A stretch of DNA of 64,000 nt from Sediminibacterium sp. GTDB lineage: Bacteria > Bacteroidota > Bacteroidia > Chitinophagales > Chitinophagaceae. Below, in pieces: positions 51,462 to 60,765 of this stretch (its first letter is position 1; each line of letters opens with the position of its first letter). The DNA lies in assembly GCF_019264485.1 (NCBI RefSeq), contig NZ_JAHVAA010000011.1:1-64000 (forward strand). Reading direction: 5' to 3'. The position numbers and the translations under genes were made by a program. The notes beneath the pieces are model-generated. The model worked only from the letters and a program-made list of their open reading frames with translations. It was not told the DNA's origin and made no database searches.

Positions 51462-51492
51462 TTTGCAAATTTGTGGTTAGCAATTAGGTTTG
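51462..51492 (+). promoter_or_regulatory. Consensus promoter of the surface-protein operon
   Basis: TTTG (51462-51465), exactly 19 bases, then TAGGTTTG (51485-51492) is a full match to the Bacteroidota vegetative promoter TTTG-N19-TAnnTTTG. It predicts a start near 51497 and a leader of about 150 bases before the beta-barrel gene at 51650. The rest of 51287-51649 holds only AT-rich sequence and a small hairpin (GCAGTA..TACTGC near 51367). Confidence 0.75.
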
Positions 51493-51649
51493 TGTTACTG
51501 GCTAACAACTATACCTGTTTTCAAGTTACACGTATTTACCTTTTCTCTCCCCCCGAGAAAATATTATCCAGTTAATTAGTTTCAAATTAATACAGCAGCT
51601 TTAGTAATAAAGCCTAACAGATTACAATCATTGTTCTGATCCTTGTTTT

Positions 51650-53104
51650 ATGCAAATAAGAAGTGTAAAATTTATTTCACCTTGTCTGTCATGTCTTTTT
51701 TTATTGTTTCACATAAGTGTTTTTGCATTAGCAGATACAACTGAAGCAAAAACTGTGGATGTTAAATTGAATATTACTGATACAAGAAAAATCAGTAAGA
51801 AACTGAATAAAACCACACAACGTATACAAAAGAACGCTGTATCAACACTTAAAAAAATGAAAAGTGTTGAGCAGAAATTATTTCAACAACTTCAGAAAAA
51901 AAATAGTCAGGCAGGTGTGGGGGGAGCGGTTATTGATAGTCTTTATAATGTTCAGTTACAAAAAATTCAGTCATTGTCTGATAAAACATCGGGCATCACT
52001 GATTATTTTCCCTCGTTAGATAGTCTTCAGACCGGCTTGGCTTTTATTGAAAAAACGGGTAAGCAATTACCTGTTGATCAGTTAAAAAATTTACAATTAT
52101 TATCGGGTAATATTTCCGGATTACAGCAACAGCTAAATGCAGCCAACCAATTGCAAACTTTTCTCGCTGAACGGAAAAATCAATTAAGACAATATGTTGC
52201 CAATAGTTCACTTGCAAAAGAATGGAAGCGGGTTAATAAAGAAGTGTACTACTATCAACAACAGCTTGGTGTATATAAAGAACTGTTGAAGCATCCTGAT
52301 AAGGCAGTGGAGAAACTTATTGACGTACTAAGAGAGCAGCCTGCATTTCGTCAATTTATGGCCAATAATAGCCAATTGGCGCAGTTATTTCGTTTACCGG
52401 GGCAATCAACAAATTCATCAGCTGCCGGGGCTGTTACCGGTTTGCAAACAAGAGCAGGTGTAAGTCAGTTATTGCAGCAGCAATTTCCCGGACAGGGTAT
52501 AACAGACCCCACTGCTTATTTCCAGCAGCAAATTGGCGCAGCACAGGCAGAGATGAATCAATGGAAAGAAAAACTCAATCAGTTGGGTGGCGGAAGTTCA
52601 GATTTGGTTATGCCCGATTTTAAGCCCAATCAGCAAAAAACAAAAACATTCCTGCAAAGAATAGAGTGGGGTTTGAATATACAATCGCAACGCCCAAATG
52701 GATTATTTCCTGTTACGTCTGAATTAGCACTTATGGCCGGGTATAAACTGAATGATAAAAGTACAGTAGGCCTGGGAGCAGCCTATAAAATGGGGTGGGG
52801 TAAAAATTTCAGTACTATAAAAATCACACACCAGGGTGTAGGGTTGAGAAGTTTTCTCGATATCAAGCTAAAAGGAAGTTTCTGGATTACTGGTGGGTAT
52901 GAATTGAATCATCAACAGGAGTTTAACCGGCTGGATGAGTTAAAAGATTTAAATGCCTGGCAAAGAAGCGGATTGATCGGGCTAAGCAAGAAATATTCAA
53001 TTGGAAAAAAGAAAGGAAACCTTCAGCTGTTGTGGGATTTTTTGAGTTACGGTCAGGTGCCGAGAACTCAGGCTTTGAAATTCAGGGTTGGGTATAATTT
53101 TTAA
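51650..53104 (+). CDS. Coiled-coil plus outer-membrane beta-barrel protein
   Basis: A 484-residue exported protein. After the signal segment (about 1-28), residues about 40-240 are helical and glutamine/lysine-rich, likely coiled coils (NKTTQRIQKNAVSTLKKMKSVEQKLFQQLQKK). A low-complexity linker follows, and from about 340 alternating strands form a barrel (LMAGYKLNDKSTVGLGAAYKMG, GSFWITGGYELNHQQEF) ending in ALKFRVGYNF, a typical outer-membrane C-terminus. No named family is recognised. Its place 11 bases before eight secreted fibre-like proteins suggests an anchor or export partner for them. Confidence 0.8.
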   Translation: MQIRSVKFISPCLSCLFLLFHISVFALADTTEAKTVDVKLNITDTRKISKKLNKTTQRIQKNAVSTLKKMKSVEQKLFQQLQKKNSQAGVGGAVIDSLYNVQLQKIQSLSDKTSGITDYFPSLDSLQTGLAFIEKTGKQLPVDQLKNLQLLSGNISGLQQQLNAANQLQTFLAERKNQLRQYVANSSLAKEWKRVNKEVYYYQQQLGVYKELLKHPDKAVEKLIDVLREQPAFRQFMANNSQLAQLFRLPGQSTNSSAAGAVTGLQTRAGVSQLLQQQFPGQGITDPTAYFQQQIGAAQAEMNQWKEKLNQLGGGSSDLVMPDFKPNQQKTKTFLQRIEWGLNIQSQRPNGLFPVTSELALMAGYKLNDKSTVGLGAAYKMGWGKNFSTIKITHQGVGLRSFLDIKLKGSFWITGGYELNHQQEFNRLDELKDLNAWQRSGLIGLSKKYSIGKKKGNLQLLWDFLSYGQVPRTQALKFRVGYNF

Positions 53105-53115
53105 TAAGATACAAC

Positions 53116-54471
53116 ATGCAAAAAACCGGAAGAAAACTGTTATTGTTCATATGCTTCTTATTCGTCAGTGTTAGTATAGGAACAGCACAGGTAGTAAATA
53201 GCAGTGCTCAGGTATATACAAGTGGAGATGGCATTTTCTGGCACCTAACAGGTACAGGTAACGGACCTGCAATTTTATTAAAACAAAACACTTATCAAGG
53301 AGGGGCAATCAATCGAAGAGGGTCATTAAGTTGGATGGACAATAGCGCTAATAAAACAGAAGTATTAAGTTGGACTGACGCATTGAATGTAGGTATTGGA
53401 ATATCTGATCCTGCATTTAAGCTGGATATTAATGGAGGGCTTCGCATAAGAAATTCTCAAGAGAATATGCAGGATTACACAACATTCAGAATTCAAGGTG
53501 GTAATACATTGGCGCATGGTCTGGAGATTGATTTTTTTGGAGATCCTTCCAGAACAAGTTTGCCGGGAACTTATTATGCCGGATATGGTGGTGGGGCAAT
53601 TGTTAATGTAAATGATAAACCCTTAGTATTTGGTACAGCGAATACTTCACGAATGCATATTTCTGGTATTGGTAATGTTGGAATCGGAACAAATAATCCA
53701 TTACATCAGCTGCATATTTCAGGTGGGGATATTGCATTTGATGCAGAACAACAAGAGAGATTCATAAGAATTAATAATTCTTTTGGCGGCGCTATTCGGT
53801 TTAGAGGTAATGCCGTTTCATCCTTGGATCGCTCACTTCAATTTGGAAGATTCGATGGGAATAATAATTGGGCGGCTTTAATGACTGTTGAAACTAATAA
53901 TGGGAATGTGGGTATAGGTACAATTTTTCCAGCACACAAGTTAGATATAAGTGCAGTATCTGAAGAAGTAAGTTTACGCGTAGGTACAACCAATACGGGT
54001 TCAAATGCAGCATCATTTATTCTTTCAAATAGCAGCCAAAATGCTTTCAATGATGGGATAAAAATTATACATGGGGCAGGAGTTACAAAGTTTAATGACC
54101 TGAGTGGAACGACCCAAATGTCAATCGATCATACTAATGCAAAGATTGGGATTGGAACTGTTTCACCTTCAGAAAAACTTTCTGTTAATGGCAACATACG
54201 GGCAAAAAAAATAATTGTTTCTCAAACAAGTTGGCCGGATTATGTTTTTGACTCCTCCTATTCTCTTCGCTCTATAAAGGAAGTAGAAAAATTTATTACT
54301 AAAAATAAACACCTGCCTGAAATGCCTTCTGCAAAAGAAGTGGAAGAGAAAGGTATTAGTGTGGGAGATAACCAGGCTTTATTATTAAAGAAAATAGAAG
54401 AACTCACTTTGTATGTAATTGATCTGCAAAAGCAGATTAATGAGTTAAAGAAAAATACTTCCAATAAGTAG
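53116..54471 (+). CDS. Fibre-like surface protein 1 (GIGT repeats, constant C-terminus)
   Basis: A 451-residue secreted protein, first of eight paralogues. Signal peptide ending SVSIGTAQ. Four 'GIG...P' repeat units are spaced along the chain (NVGIGISDPAFKLDI, NVGIGTNNPLHQLHI, NVGIGTIFPAHKLDI, KIGIGTVSPSEKLSV), as in trimeric phage tail-fibre shafts. The last 100 residues are the constant block: VNGNIRAKKIIVSQT, WPDYVFDSSYSLRS, KHLPEMPSAKEVEEKGISV, GDNQALLLKKIEELTLYVI, then a short coiled coil. It lacks the long variable N-terminal domain of its siblings. The next gene begins after 2 bases. Confidence 0.85.
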   Translation: MQKTGRKLLLFICFLFVSVSIGTAQVVNSSAQVYTSGDGIFWHLTGTGNGPAILLKQNTYQGGAINRRGSLSWMDNSANKTEVLSWTDALNVGIGISDPAFKLDINGGLRIRNSQENMQDYTTFRIQGGNTLAHGLEIDFFGDPSRTSLPGTYYAGYGGGAIVNVNDKPLVFGTANTSRMHISGIGNVGIGTNNPLHQLHISGGDIAFDAEQQERFIRINNSFGGAIRFRGNAVSSLDRSLQFGRFDGNNNWAALMTVETNNGNVGIGTIFPAHKLDISAVSEEVSLRVGTTNTGSNAASFILSNSSQNAFNDGIKIIHGAGVTKFNDLSGTTQMSIDHTNAKIGIGTVSPSEKLSVNGNIRAKKIIVSQTSWPDYVFDSSYSLRSIKEVEKFITKNKHLPEMPSAKEVEEKGISVGDNQALLLKKIEELTLYVIDLQKQINELKKNTSNK

Positions 54472-54473
54472 GT

Positions 54474-55640
54474 ATGAAAAAAATAGTCATTATCGTAGTA
54501 ATTATTTTATTCGTGCAGGATATACAGAGCCAGTCGGTAGTATATAACTGGAATGGAACTGTTTTTGGTGCTAATGGTGCACAGGCAAGAAGAATGACGA
54601 TTGGCAGGGTTTATTATAACCAATACCACTGGGGTACTTATGGTAATATGAAAATCACCATAAGAAGCAGTTATTTTAAAAGTGGGTATGTAGAGTATTT
54701 ATTACAGGCCAACCCCGCTACAAATGGAAACGTTCCGCTGCTATTCTGTTTAAATGCAGGGGGATATAATGCTTCATTTGTTAAGCTTGAACTGGGAGAA
54801 CAAACAAATGCCGGTAATGAGTATTACGGGGGCGTAAATTATTACAGAGATATCTATTTAGACGCAGATTATTATACAGTATGGTATGCAGAAGCGGAAA
54901 TTACTGGACCCTATGCTCTCGACAAATACAGTATCGCTGATTCAGAATATAGTTTCATGACTTTATTTTCTTCGCCTGGTATTGCAAATACGGCCAGTTT
55001 TGGGCCTCATCGAAAAAGGATTATAATTCCTGCCTCCTTTGCAGATTTTCAGATAGATGGTAAACTTGGTATCGGAACATCCACCGAACCAGCAGCGGCA
55101 TTAGAAGTGAATGGTAATATTTTTACTAGTTCACAAATCAACTATCTACAGTTTGGAACCAATAGCGGGAATGCACCTTATGTTGCAGGAAGTACAGAAG
55201 GCAGTCTTGCTTTGGGAACAGCCAATGCTGCCAAACTCTGGGTATTACCAAATGGTAATGTAGGCATAGGTACAGCAAGTCCAGCTTCTAAACTATCTGT
55301 TAACGGAGATATTCGCTCAAAAAAAATAATTGTTTCTCAAACAGGCTGGCCCGATTATGTTTTCGATGCCTCATACAAGCTGACACCCTTAAAACAGGTT
55401 GGCCGGTTTATTACAAAATACAAACACTTGCCCAATCTGCCATCAGCAAAAGAAGTGGAGGAAAAGGGCATTAATGTCGGCGATCAACAGGCTTTGCTAT
55501 TAAAAAAAATTGAAGAATTAACACTATACCTGATTAAGCAGGATCAGCAGATAGATATTTTGTCGAAAGAGATACAGGACTTGAAGGAAGAAAACAGGAA
55601 AACAAAAAGTATTGTAAAGAAAACCAGCTCAAACAAGTAA
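54474..55640 (+). CDS. Fibre-like surface protein 2
   Basis: A 388-residue secreted paralogue (signal MKKIVIIVVIILFVQDIQSQ). Residues about 20-195 form a beta-rich variable domain (GNMKITIRSSYFKSGYVEYLLQA, FVKLELGEQTNAGNEYYGG) resembling carbohydrate- or receptor-binding fibre tips. Two GIGT units follow (KLGIGTSTEP, NVGIGTASP) and then the constant block, here with small changes (RFITKYKHLPNLPSAKEVEEKGINV, GDQQALLLKK). The longest C-terminal coiled coil of the set ends the chain. One base separates it from the next gene. Confidence 0.85.
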   Translation: MKKIVIIVVIILFVQDIQSQSVVYNWNGTVFGANGAQARRMTIGRVYYNQYHWGTYGNMKITIRSSYFKSGYVEYLLQANPATNGNVPLLFCLNAGGYNASFVKLELGEQTNAGNEYYGGVNYYRDIYLDADYYTVWYAEAEITGPYALDKYSIADSEYSFMTLFSSPGIANTASFGPHRKRIIIPASFADFQIDGKLGIGTSTEPAAALEVNGNIFTSSQINYLQFGTNSGNAPYVAGSTEGSLALGTANAAKLWVLPNGNVGIGTASPASKLSVNGDIRSKKIIVSQTGWPDYVFDASYKLTPLKQVGRFITKYKHLPNLPSAKEVEEKGINVGDQQALLLKKIEELTLYLIKQDQQIDILSKEIQDLKEENRKTKSIVKKTSSNK

Positions 55641-55641
55641 T

Positions 55642-57153
55642 ATGAATAAATGGATTATAGTAGCTTACTTTTTATTGAACGGTATTAACCTGGATGCACA
55701 GAATACTTTTCCATCATCAGGCAATGTTGGTATTGGTACTACTTCACCCGGTAATAAACTAACTGTATTGGGAAGTATTCATTCTTCCGGAACAGTTGGT
55801 GGAAATGGAGGGTTTTACAATGTGTTACAAATAACACCACTGGGCGATGCACCTGCTTACTTTTATTTTGATACCAATATACCCGCTACCGACCAATTTG
55901 CTCCTCAGCTTCATATAAATGGGTATACTTATGGTGCATCTAACAGAGCATTGAAAGTTACGCTGGGCTGGTATTATTACGCAGGAAATTTTTATTGGAC
56001 ACAATACCATAGTGATTTGGGTTACAGGAAGCCTTCAAGGATAAGAGTGGGAAAATATACTAAAAATGGAAGTCAATATATTAGGGTTGAAATAGCAAAT
56101 GATGGTATCTATTGGTCAAACTATAATATTTCGGCGGTCGATGTAGGCGGCTCTATTACACATTATGAAGGCTGGACCTGGGCACAGGGTGAAATGCCTG
56201 TATCTACTACCTCACAAATTACAGTGGTGGAACGAAGTATTGATGTACAAATCGATGGCAGGCTTGACCTTATACATGCTACCACCGATAATGTGCCAGG
56301 TGCTGTTTTATCTTCTTATCCTCTGGCTAGTTTTATTAATAAGGGTTCAGGTAATGGATACAGGGGTCTGCAAATTGGGGCACCTACAGGTGATATATTA
56401 TCACCTGTTTATTTGAAAGTGACGGGTACCAGTAACAGGTTTTCAATTTTGAATGAGTCTGATCAGGAAAATTTTACCATATTATCAAATGGGAACACGG
56501 GAATTGGTACTTCATCACCCAGTGAAAAACTTGCGGTAAGCGGAAATGCAATATTTGCCGGAAGTATTCTAGCATCAGCATCCGGATCACGCCCCATTCA
56601 ATTAAGTAATGGGATGATATACAGTAATGGAGATAATGGGGGCTGGGCTTTTGGGTATCATGCAAAAGGTTCAGCAGGTACTGACAGAGGTGGCTTTGGA
56701 TTTTATGGATCTGGGAATGGACTTGATTACTATTATGTAGGAGACTCCTATGCAAATCCTACGATTACTACTTATCCTGATAATGGGAATGTAGGTATTG
56801 GTACGAGGTTTCCATCAGATAAATTATCTGTGAATGGAAATATAAGGGCAAAAAAACTGATTGTATCTCAAACAGGTTGGCCCGATTATGTTTTCGACCC
56901 GGCATACAAGCTGAAACCTCTTTCCGAACTATCTGCATTTATACAAAAGCATCAACATCTACCAGATATGCCATCTGCCAAAGAAGTTGAAGAGAAAGGA
57001 ATTAGTGTGGGAGATAATCAGGCTTTACTACTCAAAAAAATTGAGGAACTCACTTTATATATAATAAAAATCAACAAAGAACATCTGCAATCGCTCAATA
57101 GTATTGAACAATTGCAGAAAAGAATTACTGAGTTAGAGAAAAATAAAAAATAA
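55642..57153 (+). CDS. Fibre-like surface protein 3
   Basis: A 503-residue paralogue, the longest of the set. The signal peptide ends near GINLDAQ, followed at once by a GIGT unit, then a variable domain (about 60-215) related in style to that of protein 2 (RIRVGKYTKNGSQYIRVEIANDG, YEGWTWAQGEMPVS). Two more GIGT units flank a glycine-rich segment (GGWAFGYHAKGSAGTDRGG). From about residue 358 to 457 its DNA is almost identical to protein 7 (56713-57011 against 61770-62069), which points to recent recombination. Confidence 0.85.
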   Translation: MNKWIIVAYFLLNGINLDAQNTFPSSGNVGIGTTSPGNKLTVLGSIHSSGTVGGNGGFYNVLQITPLGDAPAYFYFDTNIPATDQFAPQLHINGYTYGASNRALKVTLGWYYYAGNFYWTQYHSDLGYRKPSRIRVGKYTKNGSQYIRVEIANDGIYWSNYNISAVDVGGSITHYEGWTWAQGEMPVSTTSQITVVERSIDVQIDGRLDLIHATTDNVPGAVLSSYPLASFINKGSGNGYRGLQIGAPTGDILSPVYLKVTGTSNRFSILNESDQENFTILSNGNTGIGTSSPSEKLAVSGNAIFAGSILASASGSRPIQLSNGMIYSNGDNGGWAFGYHAKGSAGTDRGGFGFYGSGNGLDYYYVGDSYANPTITTYPDNGNVGIGTRFPSDKLSVNGNIRAKKLIVSQTGWPDYVFDPAYKLKPLSELSAFIQKHQHLPDMPSAKEVEEKGISVGDNQALLLKKIEELTLYIIKINKEHLQSLNSIEQLQKRITELEKNKK

Positions 57154-57157
57154 ACTG

Positions 57158-58528
57158 ATGCGTCATTTTCTACTGATAAGCCTTTTAATAGTTACCCATG
57201 CAAAACTATCTGCTCAAAACAGTTTGCCCTCTACTGGTTATGTGGGTATTAATACAACAAGTCCACACGCACCTTTACATGTAGTGGGTGGAACAACCAT
57301 AACTGCGGGGTGGAATAAAACTGCTATTCTGGAGGGAGCCTATCCGATTTTATTAATGAATAGTGCCAATCATAAATGGGGAGGCATTGGGTATGACCAT
57401 TCTACTGCCATGCGTTTTTGGGTAAACTCTTCTTCTGACGACCTGCCTTTGCATGGCCGGAATCCCTTGACGATATTAAATAATGGTTATGTTGGAGTAG
57501 GAACCGGTAATCCAAATGGACAATTACATGTGAACAGTGAAGTGTCAAATGCATTGATGGTTTCGAGATACGGAAGTAACACTTATGGATTTGAAATTGG
57601 AGGAGCCACTTTCGGTTTGTACGATTATACCAACACTGCTTACAAATGGATGGTGAATGGAGAAAATCTTTTACTGAATCCATATTCAGGGAAGATTGGG
57701 ATTGGTACTTTAACACCTGCTACCTTGGTTCATCTTCACGAAGAGGCAGACAAGGATACTTATCTCCATATGACCAATATTAACACAGGTAAACAGTCTG
57801 CAGATGGACTTGAATTAAGTGCTAATAGAGATTTAGGTGCCAATGTCTGGAATTATGAGAATGGGTATCTGCGTTTTGCTACGAATAATGCAGAGCAAAT
57901 GCGTATTACAAACGATGGCAGGATGGGTATTGGTATTTCAAATCCTGTATATAAGATGGATATTAGAAGTGTTGGTACCCCAATTGTTAATATTACACCT
58001 TTAAACGGCACTGAAGCAGGTGGATTTCGTGTAGGAAATAATGGAAATACCAGCTTCTTTGTCAATGAGAATAATACAGGGGGTTCTGTTTTCTCTGGTG
58101 CATCTCCCTATGCAACAGTTATAGGTAATTTTGAGAATCGGCCACTTCAGTTTGCGACATCAACCTTTGTAAGAATGACCATTTCCAGTAATGGCAATGC
58201 ATTGATTGGCACTGCCACAGATAATGGTACAGACAAATTGCAGGTTAATGGTAGCGTAAAAGCTAAAAAAATAACTATTTCCCAAACTGGCTGGCCCGAC
58301 TATGTTTTCGACTCTTCCTACTCACTTCGTCCACTTTCAGCAGTACAAACATTTATTGCTAAACATAAACGCCTGCCGGATATGCCCTCTGCAAAAGATG
58401 TGGAAGAGAAGGGTGTTGATATCGGAGATCAACAGGTTCTATTATTAAAAAAAATAGAAGAGTTAACACTGTATGTTCTGCAGTTGCAGGCGAGGATAAA
58501 AAAATTAGAGTCTTCAAATGAAAAATAG
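57158..58528 (+). CDS. Fibre-like surface protein 4
   Basis: A 456-residue paralogue (signal MRHFLLISLLIVTHAKLSAQ) consisting mainly of repeat units: YVGINTTSPHAPLHV, YVGVGTGNPNGQLHV, KIGIGTLTPATLVHL, RMGIGISNPVYKMDI and a diverged ALIGTATDNGTDKLQV. A segment with GATFGLYDYTNTAYKWMVNGENLLL is shared with protein 8. The constant C-terminal block is present with several substitutions (FIAKHKRLPDMPSAKDVEEKGVDI). Its last 11 bases, ATGAAAAATAG, contain the start codon of the next gene. Confidence 0.85.
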   Translation: MRHFLLISLLIVTHAKLSAQNSLPSTGYVGINTTSPHAPLHVVGGTTITAGWNKTAILEGAYPILLMNSANHKWGGIGYDHSTAMRFWVNSSSDDLPLHGRNPLTILNNGYVGVGTGNPNGQLHVNSEVSNALMVSRYGSNTYGFEIGGATFGLYDYTNTAYKWMVNGENLLLNPYSGKIGIGTLTPATLVHLHEEADKDTYLHMTNINTGKQSADGLELSANRDLGANVWNYENGYLRFATNNAEQMRITNDGRMGIGISNPVYKMDIRSVGTPIVNITPLNGTEAGGFRVGNNGNTSFFVNENNTGGSVFSGASPYATVIGNFENRPLQFATSTFVRMTISSNGNALIGTATDNGTDKLQVNGSVKAKKITISQTGWPDYVFDSSYSLRPLSAVQTFIAKHKRLPDMPSAKDVEEKGVDIGDQQVLLLKKIEELTLYVLQLQARIKKLESSNEK

Positions 58529-59765
58529 TATTGGAATGAAATATTATGTGATCAGCATTCTATGTGTCATCTGTTTGATTTATCACACAAATGTTGTTGG
58601 TAAACCACATGGTACGGTACCTGAAAAAAAAATAGCTGCTCAGGCTAGTATCTCTGAAGGTAATTTATACGCTATGGCCAACATTCAATATTCAGGCTGG
58701 TATAAAATAGCAAGAAGTACAGAGGAATTGGGTTTTGGAGGACGAAGAGGAGGCGTAAAGATATCTGTTACTGCTGCAGGTAATTATTTAATCCCAAGCC
58801 AGCAGGTTATATATGGCTTTAAAAATTGGACAAACAGCGTTCATCTAAGTTCGGTATCAGATGCGCTGAATTGTTATTTTACACGATACCGAATTGTTAT
58901 TGATAACAATACCGCTTATCTGGAAGGGTATTTGCCAAATCTTTACGTTGGTGGTGATAGTTATTTTCATATTGCAGTTGAATCAATCGGTATCTACGCA
59001 ACTAATTGGGTGGCTTACGACGGAGCTATGACTCCCGGATTAACTAGCCCCCTGGCCGTATCTCAATTAGATATTACTCCCAATGCCCATAATTATGCCT
59101 CGCTTGCTGTAAGTGGTAGTATTGGAATTGGAACAACAAACCCGCAAAAAAAACTGGATGTTTGGTCAGGAGCCAATGAATTTGCTGCTTCCGTTGGGAG
59201 TATGTTAGGTGTAGGACAGTGGTCAGGTATTCATTTTGGATATAAGGAAAATGGAAACGATAACTATAAACAGGCTGGTTTGGTTTTTGAGCGAACTTCT
59301 TATAATGCCCATGCTCCGGGGAAGATTCATCTTTTAAATACTACTTCATATCAAAGTGCCACTTTGGCTGATGCTAAAGTTACCATCGATGAAACAGGAA
59401 ATATGGGTATCGGGACAGTATCGCCAACTGAAAAATTAGCAGTGAATGGAAATGTGCGTGCTAAAAAAATTATAGTCTCACAATCTAATTGGCCCGATTA
59501 TGTTTTTGATTCTTCATACTTATTGAAACCATTAAGGGAATTGGAATCTTTTATCAATAAAAATAAACACCTGCCTGATATGCCTTCTGCAAAAGAAGTA
59601 GAAAAAAAGGGAATCAGTTTAGGAGATAATCAGGCGTTGTTACTTAAAAAAATTGAAGAATTGACGTTGCATTTGATTCGGCAAGAAAAATTATTAGAAA
59701 AGCAATCCAAACAAATTAGTGAACTGCAGAAGAAACTATATAAAAAAGAAATACATGAAAAATAG
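58518..59765 (+). CDS. Fibre-like surface protein 5
   Basis: A 415-residue paralogue. The ATG at 58518 overlaps the previous gene by 11 bases; an internal ATG at 58536 is possible. The export signal is MKYYVISILCVICLIYHTNVVG. The variable domain (about 45-190) contains ANIQYSGWYKIARSTEELGFGG and YFHIAVESIGIYATNWVAYDG. Two GIGT units (SIGIGTTNP, NMGIGTVSP) lead to the constant block, with KEVEKKGISLGDNQALLLKK, and a basic coiled coil. The gene ends ATGAAAAATAG, again overlapping its neighbour. Confidence 0.83.
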   Translation: MKNSIGMKYYVISILCVICLIYHTNVVGKPHGTVPEKKIAAQASISEGNLYAMANIQYSGWYKIARSTEELGFGGRRGGVKISVTAAGNYLIPSQQVIYGFKNWTNSVHLSSVSDALNCYFTRYRIVIDNNTAYLEGYLPNLYVGGDSYFHIAVESIGIYATNWVAYDGAMTPGLTSPLAVSQLDITPNAHNYASLAVSGSIGIGTTNPQKKLDVWSGANEFAASVGSMLGVGQWSGIHFGYKENGNDNYKQAGLVFERTSYNAHAPGKIHLLNTTSYQSATLADAKVTIDETGNMGIGTVSPTEKLAVNGNVRAKKIIVSQSNWPDYVFDSSYLLKPLRELESFINKNKHLPDMPSAKEVEKKGISLGDNQALLLKKIEELTLHLIRQEKLLEKQSKQISELQKKLYKKEIHEK

Positions 59766-60765
59766 ATGGATAGTTTTTATACTTCTTTTTGGTAACGGTA
59801 GTTTATTCGGTCAAACATCTCAGGATATTCAAATTCATGATACCCGGGACACCAACCTTTTACCCAATGCTTTTCATTGGCTTTCTTCATATGCTTATAG
59901 AGCCCGGTTTGATTTTAAATACAATCATATAGTTAGTATGCCGGGCTCAGGGGTGTATTCAACAGTACTAACAATTCCGCAATGGCCCGACAATAGTGGA
60001 GATAAAATGCACCAGTTAGGCTTTAATAATGGAGGTATTTTCTTTCGGCAAGGATGGCCATCAGGAGCTAATTGGGAAGGTTGGAGAAAAGTTCTTGTTG
60101 AGGATGATTATGGAAACATTGGAATTGGAACTTCTCTTCCGGGTATAGTGCCGAATGCAAGTTTAAGTGGTACTCCAGCTAAGTTAGAAGTAAATGGAAA
60201 TATACGAGTGAATACAAAAAGTATGATTTCGAGTGGTGAAGTAGGGAATTTGCAGTTTTTAAAGGCACATACCCATGATATCAACACCATCTATAGCACT
60301 GCAGAAATAAGGGCTTTTACTGCTTCAGGATATGATGGAGGGCTTCGCTTTTACACAAGTCAGCACGTAGGCGAGGGTAATTACGATCTGAGATCTGCAA
60401 TGACAATTAACCATTTGGGGCATATTGGAATAGGTTCTGAAACTCCATCTGAAAAGCTTTCGGTTAATGGTAATGTACGTGCCAAAAAACTAATTGTTTC
60501 CCAAACCGGCTGGCCTGATTATGTTTTCGATTCTTCCTATTCACTGCGGTCGTTGTTAGAAGTAGAAACCTTTATCGCCAAAAACAAACACCTGCCCGAT
60601 ATGCCTTCTGCAAAAGAAGTGGAAGAGAAGGGCATTAGTGTGGGAGATAATCAGGCTTTGCTATTAAAAAAAATTGAAGAGATGACCCTTTACCTGATTG
60701 AACTTAAAAAAGAAAATGAAAAGCAACAAAAGGAAATAGAAAAACTAAAACAAAGAATTAAATGA
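59755..60765 (+). CDS. Fibre-like surface protein 6 (pyocin-knob-like N-terminus)
   Basis: A 336-residue paralogue, the shortest. The start at 59755 (MKNRWIVFILLFGNGSLFGQ) gives a signal peptide and an 11-base overlap identical to the one before. The variable domain (about 22-118) resembles the 'knob' of phage and pyocin tail fibres: ARFDFKYNHIVSMPGSGVYSTVL, GFNNGGIFFRQGWPS, WEGWRKVL. Two GIGT units follow, and the constant block is close to consensus. Stop and the next start overlap as ATGA. Confidence 0.85.
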   Translation: MKNRWIVFILLFGNGSLFGQTSQDIQIHDTRDTNLLPNAFHWLSSYAYRARFDFKYNHIVSMPGSGVYSTVLTIPQWPDNSGDKMHQLGFNNGGIFFRQGWPSGANWEGWRKVLVEDDYGNIGIGTSLPGIVPNASLSGTPAKLEVNGNIRVNTKSMISSGEVGNLQFLKAHTHDINTIYSTAEIRAFTASGYDGGLRFYTSQHVGEGNYDLRSAMTINHLGHIGIGSETPSEKLSVNGNVRAKKLIVSQTGWPDYVFDSSYSLRSLLEVETFIAKNKHLPDMPSAKEVEEKGISVGDNQALLLKKIEEMTLYLIELKKENEKQQKEIEKLKQRIK

